Source: an uncultured Eubacteriales bacterium
GTDB taxonomy: Bacteria > Bacillota > Clostridia > Oscillospirales > Acutalibacteraceae
NCBI GenBank assembly: GCA_900317215.1
Contig: ONFW01000158.1
Location: 1 to 9,577, forward strand
Direction: 5' to 3'
DNA length: 9,577 nucleotides
Position 1 is the stretch's first letter. Each line of letters opens with the position of its first letter. The notes under the pieces were generated by a model. That model was not told the DNA's origin. It searched no databases and saw nothing but the letters and a program-made list of their open reading frames with translations. This document shows positions 1 to 6,276 of the stretch, piece by piece. The position numbers were made by a program, and so were the translations under genes.

Positions 1-29
1 GTCATAACTATTACTGGTTTTATTGATGC

Positions 30-35
30 GGAGGG
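30..35 (+). promoter_or_regulatory. Ribosome binding site setting a TTG start
   Basis: GGAGGG lies 7 nt before TTG at 43. No ATG or GTG in this frame precedes it within the window, so this site decides the start of the SpoIID-type gene. Confidence 0.75.
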
Positions 36-42
36 AACGGAT

Positions 43-1059
43 TTGAGAAAAAGGATATTAGTTTGTATTATCGGCTTTCTGCTTATGGCTTTTCTTCCGC
101 TTGCGGGATTGAGCAGAGAGAGTGCGGAGGATATGGCTGAGGAGATAGCTTCTGCCGTGCAGCCAGTCGAAAACGGGGAAGAAGGCTCCGAAGGCGGTAA
201 TGAAACAGAGGATAATGACAGTAAAGCACAGGATAGCTTTGTTATTCTTGATACCGGCAGCGGAGAAAAATTGACGGTCGATGACAAGAGCTTTTGTATA
301 GGAGCGCTTGCCTGCGAAATGCCGCCTGTTTATCATGAGGAGGCTCTGAAAGCCCAGTGCATAGCTTGTTATACGCATTTTTGCAGACTTCGGGAAATGC
401 AGCGGAGCGACCCTGACCCGGAGCTTGGAGGGGCATATTTCAAGGCTGATCTGTCAAAGGGCAGGGAATATTTGAGGGAGGAACTGCTGAGGGAAAAATG
501 GGGCGACAGATATGAGGAATACAGGAGCAAGCTGGCGGGAGTGGTCGATGCGGTTTTCGGGCTTATTATAAAGGACAGAGAGGGCAAGCCTGCGGACATT
601 GCATATTATGCAATATCCTCGGGCGTCACAGAGGATTCAGAGGATATTTTCGGCTTTGAAAGCGATTATCTGAAAGCCGTTCCGAGCCCGTGGGATCTTA
701 ACGCTCCGGGATACTGCAGTGAAAAGAAGGTGGACAGAGGCGAATTCAATGAGCTTCTGAAAAAGGAGGACGGTTCCTATTCTGCGGAGAAGGGGATAGG
801 TGATATAAAAAGAACAGCCTCGGGCAGTGTGTTGAGTATTGTAATAGGTGGAGTTGAATACAAGGGAGCAAGAATAAGAGAACTGTTTGGATTGAGAAGT
901 GCGGTGTTTACTATTAATGAAGCCGATGACAGCGTTATTATTACGGTAAAGGGCTACGGACACGGAGCAGGCATGAGTCAGTACGGAGCAAATGCAATGG
1001 CAGAACAGGGAGCAGACTATAAGGAGATAATATATCATTATTACAGAGCGAATTTGTGA
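43..1059 (+). CDS. spoIID: SpoIID/LytB-family peptidoglycan lytic protein
   Basis: This is a 338-residue exported protein of the SpoIID/LytB family, close to the usual SpoIID length. SpoIID is a lytic transglycosylase that cleaves glycan strands stripped of stem peptides, during engulfment in spore formers. Residues 1-23 form a signal or anchor segment (MRKR, then a hydrophobic stretch). Residues 25-65 are an acidic, low-complexity linker. The family core follows: ACEMPP, where E92 aligns with the catalytic Glu, then EALKAQ (100-105), SSGVTEDSEDIFG (192-204), and the C-terminal signature GYGHGAGMSQYGA (304-316). The start is TTG, chosen because GGAGGG at 30-35 sits 7 nt upstream and the signal sequence begins there; the frame stays open to the left edge. 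The usual ALKAQAIAARTYAL stretch reads ALKAQCIACYTHFCRL here. The gene converges with the hydrolase gene downstream. The family call is firm. The symbol is less so, because no other sporulation gene is in view and related LytB proteins act in vegetative cells. Confidence 0.85.
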   Translation: MRKRILVCIIGFLLMAFLPLAGLSRESAEDMAEEIASAVQPVENGEEGSEGGNETEDNDSKAQDSFVILDTGSGEKLTVDDKSFCIGALACEMPPVYHEEALKAQCIACYTHFCRLREMQRSDPDPELGGAYFKADLSKGREYLREELLREKWGDRYEEYRSKLAGVVDAVFGLIIKDREGKPADIAYYAISSGVTEDSEDIFGFESDYLKAVPSPWDLNAPGYCSEKKVDRGEFNELLKKEDGSYSAEKGIGDIKRTASGSVLSIVIGGVEYKGARIRELFGLRSAVFTINEADDSVIITVKGYGHGAGMSQYGANAMAEQGADYKEIIYHYYRANL

Positions 1060-1139
1060 CTGCAGTGTGTGATCTTTGTTAATACAGGAGAAGGCTGATC
1101 TCATCGTGGGTGCAATGCTCTATTCAGGTTTTATTGCTG

Positions 1140-1173
1140 AAAAAAGGGCGCATTGCTCATCTGCAATGCACCC
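1140..1173 (-). terminator. Intrinsic terminator of the NlpC/P60 gene
   Basis: Read on the minus strand, GGGTGCATTGC (1173-1163), loop AGATGA, then GCAATGCGCCC (1156-1146) form an 11-bp stem with one T-G wobble. Six T residues follow directly (1145-1140). It begins 14 nt after the stop of the minus-strand hydrolase gene. On the plus strand the same stem has a C-A mismatch and no T run, so it should work mainly in the minus direction. The SpoIID-type gene has no clear terminator of its own. Confidence 0.92.
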
Positions 1174-1187
1174 TTAATAAGTTGATA

Positions 1188-3380
1188 TTATTTTTTGTGT
1201 GAGGACTGCTTTGCTGCAGCCTTCTTTTTTGTCTCCTTAACGATCACAATAGCAGCAAGAAGAACTAAGGTGAAAACGGAACCGATGATAACAAGCATTC
1301 TTGTAAGATCTGTCTGCTCGTTGGCAGCGTTGAGAACTATCTCTGCTGTCTGATCCTTAGCCGCGTTTGCAAGAGCGTGATCGGAAATGGTAGCTGTTTT
1401 CATGATGAGCTGTTCGCCTACATGAGCATTCTCTCTTTGAGCCTCTGTCTTGATCGTTTCCTGAGTTGCCTCATCAGCAACACCGGTGACCTCAAGACCG
1501 AAGTCCTTCTGGAAGCTCTCAACTGCGGATACAACAGATTTGCTGTAAACACCGGAGGTCTTTCCGTCGTAGTATTTGAGAGATGCAAGTCTTGACTGGA
1601 GCTGTGCTACGTCCTCGCCTGAGAAGCCGAACTTCATTGTGCTGAAATCGGCGACCTTTACAGCGTCGTCGGAGTAGAGCACCTCAAGCTGCGCTGCTGT
1701 GAGCTTATCGTCCTCCTTGAGACCTGCTGCTGCCTGATAGCTGTGGACAGCTTCAAGAGTTGCATCGTCAAACTTATCTGTAGCTACAGCCGAGAGGAAT
1801 CTGAGTTCGATGAGTCTCTTCTGGAGCTTGCCGACCAATGCGCCGCATTCACCGTATGACAGACCGCCTGCGTTGGGATTGGCAATTGCATCTGCGCTGA
1901 ATACCTTGAGCTGAGTGTCGGGATCTGCATCGCCTGTAGCCTCAAGGTCGTTGTTCTTCTGGAAAAGCTTTACTGCGCTGGAGGTAAGCTCGCCGTAAAA
2001 TCCGGTGATCTCATCGTAGTAATACTTAAGCTCTGCAAGTCTTTCCTGAAGAGCTGTTACAGAGAGTGAAGCACCGATGTCAAAGGAGCCTTCTGCAAGA
2101 AGATCAAAGTCATTTTTTGCCTTGTTGGACTTAAGCACTTTATATGTCTTAGCGGTAACAATGCCTGTAACTTCAAGGTCGTTGTTGCTCTGGAATATCA
2201 TTACGGCATCAACTGTATCCTCACCAAAATAGCCTGTTGCCTTCTTTGTGAGGTAACCGAGCTCATAAAGCCTTGTCTGAATTGCGGCTACGGTTTTGCT
2301 GTCCTCTGTATCCTCATAGTCATACTCTGCGATAACAGCGTTATCCTCAGCCTTCTGTCTTTCCTCGGCTATCTTCTTCTCTGCCTCAAGTCTTGCCTTC
2401 TTGTCAGCCTCAGCCTTGGCCTTTTTCGCAGCCTCTTCCTTAGCCTTCTTTTCGGCTTCTTCCTTAGCCTTGCGCTCAGCTTCCTCCTTGGCTTTTCTCT
2501 CAGCCTCTTCCTTAGCCTTGCGCTCAGCTTCTTCCTTAGCCTTTCTTTCGGCCTCTTCCTTTTCTAAACGCTCCTGCTCTTCTCTCTGTCTCTGAGCTTC
2601 GGCCTCGGCCTCCCGACGCAGCCTTTCTTCCTCGGCTTGTTTCTCGGCCTCGTCATCTTCATCTTCATCTTCATCATCGTCATAATAGTAGGTGTCGTCC
2701 TCGTCCTCGTCCTCGTCATCGTCATAATAGCTGTATGAGCTGCCATGATCTGAGATGTAGGAATAGTCCGTAGCCTCGTAAGCATCCTCGGGAGGATTTG
2801 TATCGGAAACACCTGCACTGTCGAAGGTGTATGTAACGCCGTCAAAGGTTCTTGATGTATTAACTATGTATTCGCCGTTCTCATAGTAGAAGGAGTCGCC
2901 GTCAAAGAGCACCCAGCCGGTGTCGGGATAGGAAACGCCTGCTACCTTGAACCATTCTGCCCAGCCCTTGGTATATACGTTCTGATATACCATGCCGATG
3001 CCGACGTCTCTTGCGTCGACAGCCATTCCGGAGCAGAGATAAACTCCGATGTGTCCGGGCTGGTGAAGTCCGAGACCGTGGATATTGGGAACGCCGTTGC
3101 TGACATAACCCCACTCATAGGAGGATGCGAGCATATCGCATCTGACACCGCCTACTCCGTAGTATGAAGCAATGAGTCCCGAGCAGTCAACAGCTCCGTA
3201 TGAGGTGCCGCCCCATACATACTGCCAGCCTTCTCTGTATGCTCTGAGGGCATGTGCTGCAAGACCGACGTTTGTCGGGCTCTCTGCCGAAGCCTCAGGC
3301 ACGTTGCATATAAATGTCATTCCGCCTATTGCCGCAGTAAGCGCAAGCGCCAGCGACTTTTTGACGATGTGTTTGGCCAT
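1188..3380 (-). CDS. Membrane-anchored NlpC/P60 cell-wall hydrolase with coiled coil and four PG-binding domains
   Basis: A 730-residue exported peptidoglycan hydrolase; NlpC/P60 enzymes usually cut the D-Glu-diamino-acid bond of stem peptides. Order of parts: signal peptide 1-32 (probable cleavage after ASA); NlpC/P60 domain about 36-147 with catalytic Cys66 (DCSGL) and His110 (GHIGVYL); two aromatic/glycine repeats resembling cell-wall-binding repeats at 154-191; acidic Tyr/Asp/Glu segment 218-243; charged helical region 244-346 containing eight KEEAERKA-like octads; four PG_binding_1-type domains at about 357-417, 436-494, 509-569 and 585-645; membrane helix 695-714; basic tail. The topology puts the enzyme outside, tethered at its C-terminus. 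There is no LPXTG motif, so sortase attachment is not expected. The third catalytic position is Asp122 rather than the usual His/Asn/Gln. ATG at 3380 follows GAAAGGGG with a 10-nt spacer. It is divergent from ddl. Family and layout are clear; the exact bond cleaved is inferred. Confidence 0.93.
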   Translation of the reverse strand: MAKHIVKKSLALALTAAIGGMTFICNVPEASAESPTNVGLAAHALRAYREGWQYVWGGTSYGAVDCSGLIASYYGVGGVRCDMLASSYEWGYVSNGVPNIHGLGLHQPGHIGVYLCSGMAVDARDVGIGMVYQNVYTKGWAEWFKVAGVSYPDTGWVLFDGDSFYYENGEYIVNTSRTFDGVTYTFDSAGVSDTNPPEDAYEATDYSYISDHGSSYSYYDDDEDEDEDDTYYYDDDEDEDEDDEAEKQAEEERLRREAEAEAQRQREEQERLEKEEAERKAKEEAERKAKEEAERKAKEEAERKAKEEAEKKAKEEAAKKAKAEADKKARLEAEKKIAEERQKAEDNAVIAEYDYEDTEDSKTVAAIQTRLYELGYLTKKATGYFGEDTVDAVMIFQSNNDLEVTGIVTAKTYKVLKSNKAKNDFDLLAEGSFDIGASLSVTALQERLAELKYYYDEITGFYGELTSSAVKLFQKNNDLEATGDADPDTQLKVFSADAIANPNAGGLSYGECGALVGKLQKRLIELRFLSAVATDKFDDATLEAVHSYQAAAGLKEDDKLTAAQLEVLYSDDAVKVADFSTMKFGFSGEDVAQLQSRLASLKYYDGKTSGVYSKSVVSAVESFQKDFGLEVTGVADEATQETIKTEAQRENAHVGEQLIMKTATISDHALANAAKDQTAEIVLNAANEQTDLTRMLVIIGSVFTLVLLAAIVIVKETKKKAAAKQSSHKK
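2370..2561 (-). repeat. Eight tandem 24-bp coding repeats (KEEAERKA octads)
   Basis: Residues 274-337 of the hydrolase are eight consecutive 8-residue units. The first four are exact KEEAERKA; later ones drift through KEEAEKKA, KEEAAKKA and KAEADKKA to RLEAEKKI. In DNA there is also a 48-bp period: the stretch beginning at 2461 recurs almost exactly at 2509. This suggests that pairs of units were duplicated by slippage or unequal crossover. The unit should form a highly charged alpha helix. Confidence 0.9.
2652..2729 (-). repeat. Duplicated acidic motif YYDDDEDEDEDD
   Basis: Residues 218-229 and 232-243 of the hydrolase carry the same 12-residue peptide. The first copy (2694-2729) is coded mainly with GAC/GAG, the second (2652-2687) mainly with GAT/GAA. 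The segment is strongly negative and probably a disordered spacer between the enzyme and the helix. Confidence 0.85.
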
Positions 3381-3444
3381 TGGAAAATTTCCCCTTTCAA
3401 ATTCTTTTCTAAGCCAAAGAATTTCAGTTTAAAAATTTCATAAG

Positions 3445-3477
3445 CTGTTAATTACAAACCGTAAGGGTTTTTAACAG
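3445..3477 (-). promoter_or_regulatory. Bulged hairpin in the hydrolase leader
   Basis: CTGTTAA (3445-3451) pairs with TTAACAG (3471-3477), and AAACC (3456-3460) pairs with GGTTT (3466-3470) around loop GTAAG. This makes a 12-bp stem with a 4-nt bulge, TTAC, at 3452-3455. The bulge is complementary to GTAA in the loop, so a second inner stem is possible under the same outer stem. It lies about 65 nt upstream of the hydrolase start. A T run does not follow on the minus strand, so it is not a simple terminator. It could be a leader RNA element or a DNA operator. Confidence 0.5.
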
Positions 3478-3479
3478 AA

Positions 3480-3508
3480 ATTTAACTTAATGAAACTTTT
3501 GGTGTCAA
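3480..3508 (-). promoter_or_regulatory. Possible second promoter for the hydrolase
   Basis: On the minus strand, a perfect TTGACA (3508-3503) stands 17 nt before TTAAAT (3485-3480). The -35 box is excellent and the -10 box is poor (4 of 6). Transcription would start near 3473, inside the leader hairpin. Confidence 0.4.
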
Positions 3509-3527
3509 TCTTGTAATCTTTTCCACT

Positions 3528-3556
3528 ATGATACCATGGACATTACCAAAAATCAA
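3528..3556 (-). promoter_or_regulatory. Extended -10 promoter for the NlpC/P60 hydrolase
   Basis: On the minus strand, TTGATT (3556-3551), a 17-nt spacer ending in TGG, then TATCAT (3533-3528). TGG before the hexamer makes an extended -10 element of the sigma-A type. The predicted start near 3521 gives a leader of about 140 nt that includes the hairpin at 3445-3477. The same extended -10 word occurs in the opposite promoter at 3669-3697. Confidence 0.6.
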
Positions 3557-3610
3557 GTGTTTTTCTTGTATAATATGAAAAAAAACCAAGTTTCGGCAAT
3601 TTGCACAAAA

Positions 3611-3651
3611 GCAATTTCTCTTTTGAAATAACTTCTCTTTTTTGAAATTGC
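3611..3651. repeat. 8-bp inverted repeat between divergent promoters
   Basis: GCAATTTC (3611-3618) and GAAATTGC (3644-3651) are perfect inverted copies with a 25-nt centre. TTTTGAAAT-like words also repeat directly in this AT-rich stretch. It lies between the two divergent promoters and may be a regulator binding site, though chance is possible in such AT-rich sequence. Confidence 0.35.
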
Positions 3652-3668
3652 TTACATATAATTAATAA

Positions 3669-3697
3669 TTGCAACGGACGTCGAAATGTGGTATCAT
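3669..3697 (+). promoter_or_regulatory. Extended -10 promoter for the ddl operon
   Basis: TTGCAA (3669-3674), a 17-nt spacer ending in TGG, then TATCAT (3692-3697). The layout matches the opposite promoter at 3528-3556. The predicted start near 3704 gives a leader of about 80 nt, which contains a 7-bp inverted repeat (GAAAAGT 3713-3719, ACTTTTC 3732-3738). A perfect TTGACA at 3704-3709 has no good -10 box at a normal distance. Confidence 0.6.
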
Positions 3698-3770
3698 ATG
3701 AAATTGACAATGGAAAAGTATGCAGATAAGGACTTTTCAGAGTCGCAATGATCATTACAGCAATTATTAT

Positions 3771-3776
3771 GGAGAG
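3771..3776 (+). promoter_or_regulatory. Ribosome binding site deciding the ddl start
   Basis: GGAGAG sits 7 nt before ATG at 3784. The frame is open back to ATG 3748, but that codon has no comparable site and would add 12 residues before the conserved N-terminus. Confidence 0.75.
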
Positions 3777-3783
3777 TGATATC

Positions 3784-4863
3784 ATGCAGAAAAAAAGAAT
3801 TGCAGTTATTTTCGGTGGAAAATCCTCCGAGCATGAGGTGTCAAGAGTATCCGCCACTTATGTAATAAATACTATCCCTCGTGACAGATATGAGGTCTAT
3901 ACCGTAGGGATCACGAAGGACGGCAGATGGCTGCTCTATACGGGAGATGTTTCGGCTATAGCGGACGGCAGCTGGGAAAGGGATGAGAACAACAGGACTG
4001 CCTTTATTGCTCCTGCACCCTCTCTCTCGGGAATGGTGGTCGTTTATCCCGACAGGACGGAAATAGTAAAGCTCGACGTTATCTTCCCTGTGCTTCACGG
4101 GAAAAACGGCGAGGACGGCACAATACAGGGAATCTTTGAGATGTCAGGCATACCCTATGTCGGCTGCGGTGTTCTTGCCTCCGCCGCCTGTATGGATAAG
4201 GCTGTAACAAATATACTGCTTGAGAAATTCGGGATAGCTCAGGCGGCGTTCACATGGTTCTACTCATACGAGTATGAAAGGGAACCCGATGCGGTGACCG
4301 ATAAGATAGAAAAGGAGCTTGGCAGCTATCCGGTATTCGTCAAGCCTGCAAATGCCGGATCTTCGGTGGGCGTGAGCAAGGCGCATAACAGGGAGGAGCT
4401 TATCAGAGCAATTGAGATAGCCTGCGCAGAGGACGGCAAGGTTGTTGTTGAGGAAAGCATAGTAGGTCATGAGGTCGAATGTGCTGTTCTTGGAAATAAC
4501 GATCCTATAGCTTCCGTCCCGGGACAGATCGCTCCTGCCAGCGAGTTCTATGATTATGACGCAAAATATAACGACGCTTCATCGGAGCTGTATATACCCG
4601 CAAGGATAAGCGGGGAGCTTATGGAGAAGGTCAGAGAGACTGCAGTAAAAGCATATAAGCTGATAGGCTGCAGCGGACTTTCGAGAGTGGATTTCTTTGT
4701 TACGGACGACGGAAGGGTTCTGCTGAACGAGATAAACACTCTGCCCGGCTTTACATCAATAAGTATGTATCCCAAGCTTATGGCCGAGAGCGGATATAAG
4801 GGTGAAGCACTTATTGAGGCTCTTATAAAATCTGCTTTTGAAAGGGTAGGTAAGAATGTCTGA
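3784..4863 (+). CDS. ddl: D-alanine--D-alanine ligase
   Basis: A 359-residue ATP-grasp enzyme of normal Ddl length. It joins two D-alanines using ATP in the cytoplasm, giving the dipeptide that MurF adds to the peptidoglycan precursor. Visible motifs: GGKSSEHEVS (11-20, with the substrate-binding Glu16), HGKNGEDGT (105-113), VKPANAGSSVGVSK (186-199), the omega-loop FYDYDAKY (255-262), and the metal-binding end RVDFF (301-305) and LNEINTLPG (314-322), with D303, E316 and N318 as likely ligands. Tyr262 in the loop is typical of D-Ala-D-Ala rather than D-Ala-D-lactate ligases, which points to a vancomycin-sensitive type of precursor. It is the first gene of the plus-strand operon, with its own promoter upstream. 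Its last codons overlap the murI start (ATGTCTGA, 4856-4863), which suggests coupled translation. Confidence 0.96.
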   Translation: MQKKRIAVIFGGKSSEHEVSRVSATYVINTIPRDRYEVYTVGITKDGRWLLYTGDVSAIADGSWERDENNRTAFIAPAPSLSGMVVVYPDRTEIVKLDVIFPVLHGKNGEDGTIQGIFEMSGIPYVGCGVLASAACMDKAVTNILLEKFGIAQAAFTWFYSYEYEREPDAVTDKIEKELGSYPVFVKPANAGSSVGVSKAHNREELIRAIEIACAEDGKVVVEESIVGHEVECAVLGNNDPIASVPGQIAPASEFYDYDAKYNDASSELYIPARISGELMEKVRETAVKAYKLIGCSGLSRVDFFVTDDGRVLLNEINTLPGFTSISMYPKLMAESGYKGEALIEALIKSAFERVGKNV

Positions 4864-5677
4864 CGCTGCGATAGGTATTTTTGATTCGGGTCTGGGAGGA
4901 TTGACTGCGGTAAAGGAGCTTATCAAGGTACTTCCGCATGAGAACATTATATACTTCGGAGATACTGCCCGTGTGCCGTACGGAAACAGGAGCAGAAAGA
5001 CGATAGTGAAATATGCCGAGCAGGACGCCTATTTTCTTCTGTCTAAGGGAGTAAAGATGATAATAGCCGCCTGCGGAACGGTCAGCTCGGTAGCCGTAGA
5101 CCTTAAGGACGAGCTTCCTGTACCCTTTACGGGAGTGGTCGTGCCGACTGCCCGGGCAGCCGTGAGGGCAACGAAAAACGGCAGGATAGGCGTTATAGGT
5201 ACCTCGGCAACGGTGAACAGCGGCTCGTATAAAAACGAAATACTCCGTGCTGACAAGGAGCTGTGCGTTTTTCAGCAGGACTGTCCCCTGTTTGTCTCTC
5301 TTGTGGAGAACGGATTCATCTCTCCCGAGGACGACATAGTAAAGCTCGTTGTGGAGAGATATCTGGAAGGACTGAAATATGAAGGGGTTGATACCCTTAT
5401 CTTAGGCTGTACGCATTTTCCGATAATAGCAAGGGCGGTTTCGGACTACCTTGGGGACGAAGTCACCCTTATCGACTCGGGACGTGAGACTGCCCTTTAT
5501 GCGGCTGAGCTGTTAAAGGAGAACGGTCTTCTCAGTGACAGATCCGACCAGGGCGTATGCAGGTATTACGTCAGCGATACTGTGGAGGATTTCAAAAAAA
5601 CGGCCGAGATCTTTCTTGACAAGAGTGTCGGGAATGAGGTCTCTCACATCAATCTTGAGCAGACAGTGATACATTAG
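4856..5677 (+). CDS. murI: Glutamate racemase
   Basis: A 273-residue cofactor-independent racemase that turns L-glutamate into D-glutamate, which MurD adds to UDP-MurNAc-alanine. Motifs: IFDSGLGGLT (8-17), YFGDTARVPYG (33-43), the first catalytic cysteine in AACGTVSS (Cys73), and the second in GCTHFP (Cys185, with T186 and H187). Both cysteines of the two-base mechanism are present. The family normally reads CNT after the first cysteine; here it is C-G-T (Gly74), a change at a substrate-contacting position. The start overlaps the ddl stop by 8 bp and has AAAGGG 9 nt upstream. Together with ddl it supplies D-amino acids for the cell wall. Confidence 0.95.
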   Translation: MSDAAIGIFDSGLGGLTAVKELIKVLPHENIIYFGDTARVPYGNRSRKTIVKYAEQDAYFLLSKGVKMIIAACGTVSSVAVDLKDELPVPFTGVVVPTARAAVRATKNGRIGVIGTSATVNSGSYKNEILRADKELCVFQQDCPLFVSLVENGFISPEDDIVKLVVERYLEGLKYEGVDTLILGCTHFPIIARAVSDYLGDEVTLIDSGRETALYAAELLKENGLLSDRSDQGVCRYYVSDTVEDFKKTAEIFLDKSVGNEVSHINLEQTVIH

Positions 5678-5829
5678 GCGGAACGGGAGCCTTATATTCT
5701 GTAAGAAAAGACGGCATAAGAGGGCGTGAGAGCAGACCGCCATGCGGGAAATAACATCAAAGCCTTGTCGGCTAAAGGAAAGTTAGCAGATCACGGAACT
5801 ATTATATTGAAAGGAAAGAAAACTCATAT

Positions 5830-6276
5830 ATGGAAGAAAACTATATCCTGTCGGTGACAGGACGTCAGATAGTGGAGGATCATTCCGACAGCATAGAGCT
5901 TAAAACCATGGCATCCTACGTTGAAAAAAACGGGAGCAGATATATCACATACAAGGAATATGATGCGCAGTTTCCTGAAAAGAAATACCGCACTACCGTA
6001 AAGGTGGATCCGAACGGCTGTGTAACGGTGATGAAGGGCGGCGCAGAAAGACATAATCTCATTCTGGAAAAGGGAGAGAGACATAAATGTGAATACGTCA
6101 CCTCGTTCGGGGTCATCTCTCTCGGAGTGTATACCGAAAGTGTAAGGATAGACCTGGGCGACCATGGAGGAGAGCTTGAGGTGAAGTATACTATAGATAT
6201 ACAGTCGGAGCTTGCAAGCAGGAACGAGCTGTTTTTAAAAATAGAGGAGGTAGAAAAAGATGTCAACAGCCAATAA
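5830..6276 (+). CDS. DUF1934 (YwiB-like) beta-barrel protein
   Basis: A 148-residue soluble protein without signal peptide or membrane helix. Its alternating pattern (YILSVTGRQIV, RYITYKEYDAQF, TTVKVDPNGCVTVMKGG, GVISLGVYTESVRIDLGD, LEVKYTIDIQ) fits the DUF1934 family, represented by Bacillus YwiB and thought to form a small lipocalin-like beta barrel. The function is unknown. The position directly before argS matches the ywiB-argS arrangement in Bacillus and supports the call. It overlaps argS by 17 bp. The ribosome site is weak: AAAGGAAAG at 5810-5818 is over 10 nt from the ATG. A 152-bp gap (5678-5829) separates it from murI; I see no clear promoter or terminator there. Confidence 0.82.
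   Translation: MEENYILSVTGRQIVEDHSDSIELKTMASYVEKNGSRYITYKEYDAQFPEKKYRTTVKVDPNGCVTVMKGGAERHNLILEKGERHKCEYVTSFGVISLGVYTESVRIDLGDHGGELEVKYTIDIQSELASRNELFLKIEEVEKDVNSQ

Noticed and set aside
3..26. Possible tail of an upstream gene (HNYYWFY, then TGA)
   Set aside because: Seven codons at the window edge are too little to support a gene, although the position just before a ribosome site would suit one.
637..1104. 155-codon minus-strand ORF
   Set aside because: It is antisense to the conserved SpoIID C-terminus, and its message would have to run on past the hydrolase terminator.
2085..2420. Sortase-type anchoring of the hydrolase considered because of its C-terminal helix and basic tail
   Set aside because: There is no LPXTG-like motif before the helix, and the tail is longer than is usual for a sortase signal; a plain membrane anchor is simpler.
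2401..2595. Plus-strand ORF rich in Ser, Ala and Leu
   Set aside because: It is the antisense of the KEEAERKA repeats; its regular pattern comes from the repeat, and it has no ribosome site or family features.
3569..3574. Perfect TATAAT on the plus strand
   Set aside because: No -35 box at 16-18 nt and no proper TGn extension; AT-rich sequence makes such words common. The same holds for TATAAT at 3657-3662.
3704..3730. TTGACA with GATAAG as a ddl promoter
   Set aside because: The spacer would be only 15 nt and the -10 box lacks the final T; the promoter at 3669-3697 fits better.
3748..3783. Upstream ATG giving a ddl protein 12 residues longer
   Set aside because: No good ribosome site precedes it, and the extra residues come before the normal Ddl N-terminus; ATG 3784 has GGAGAG at the right distance.
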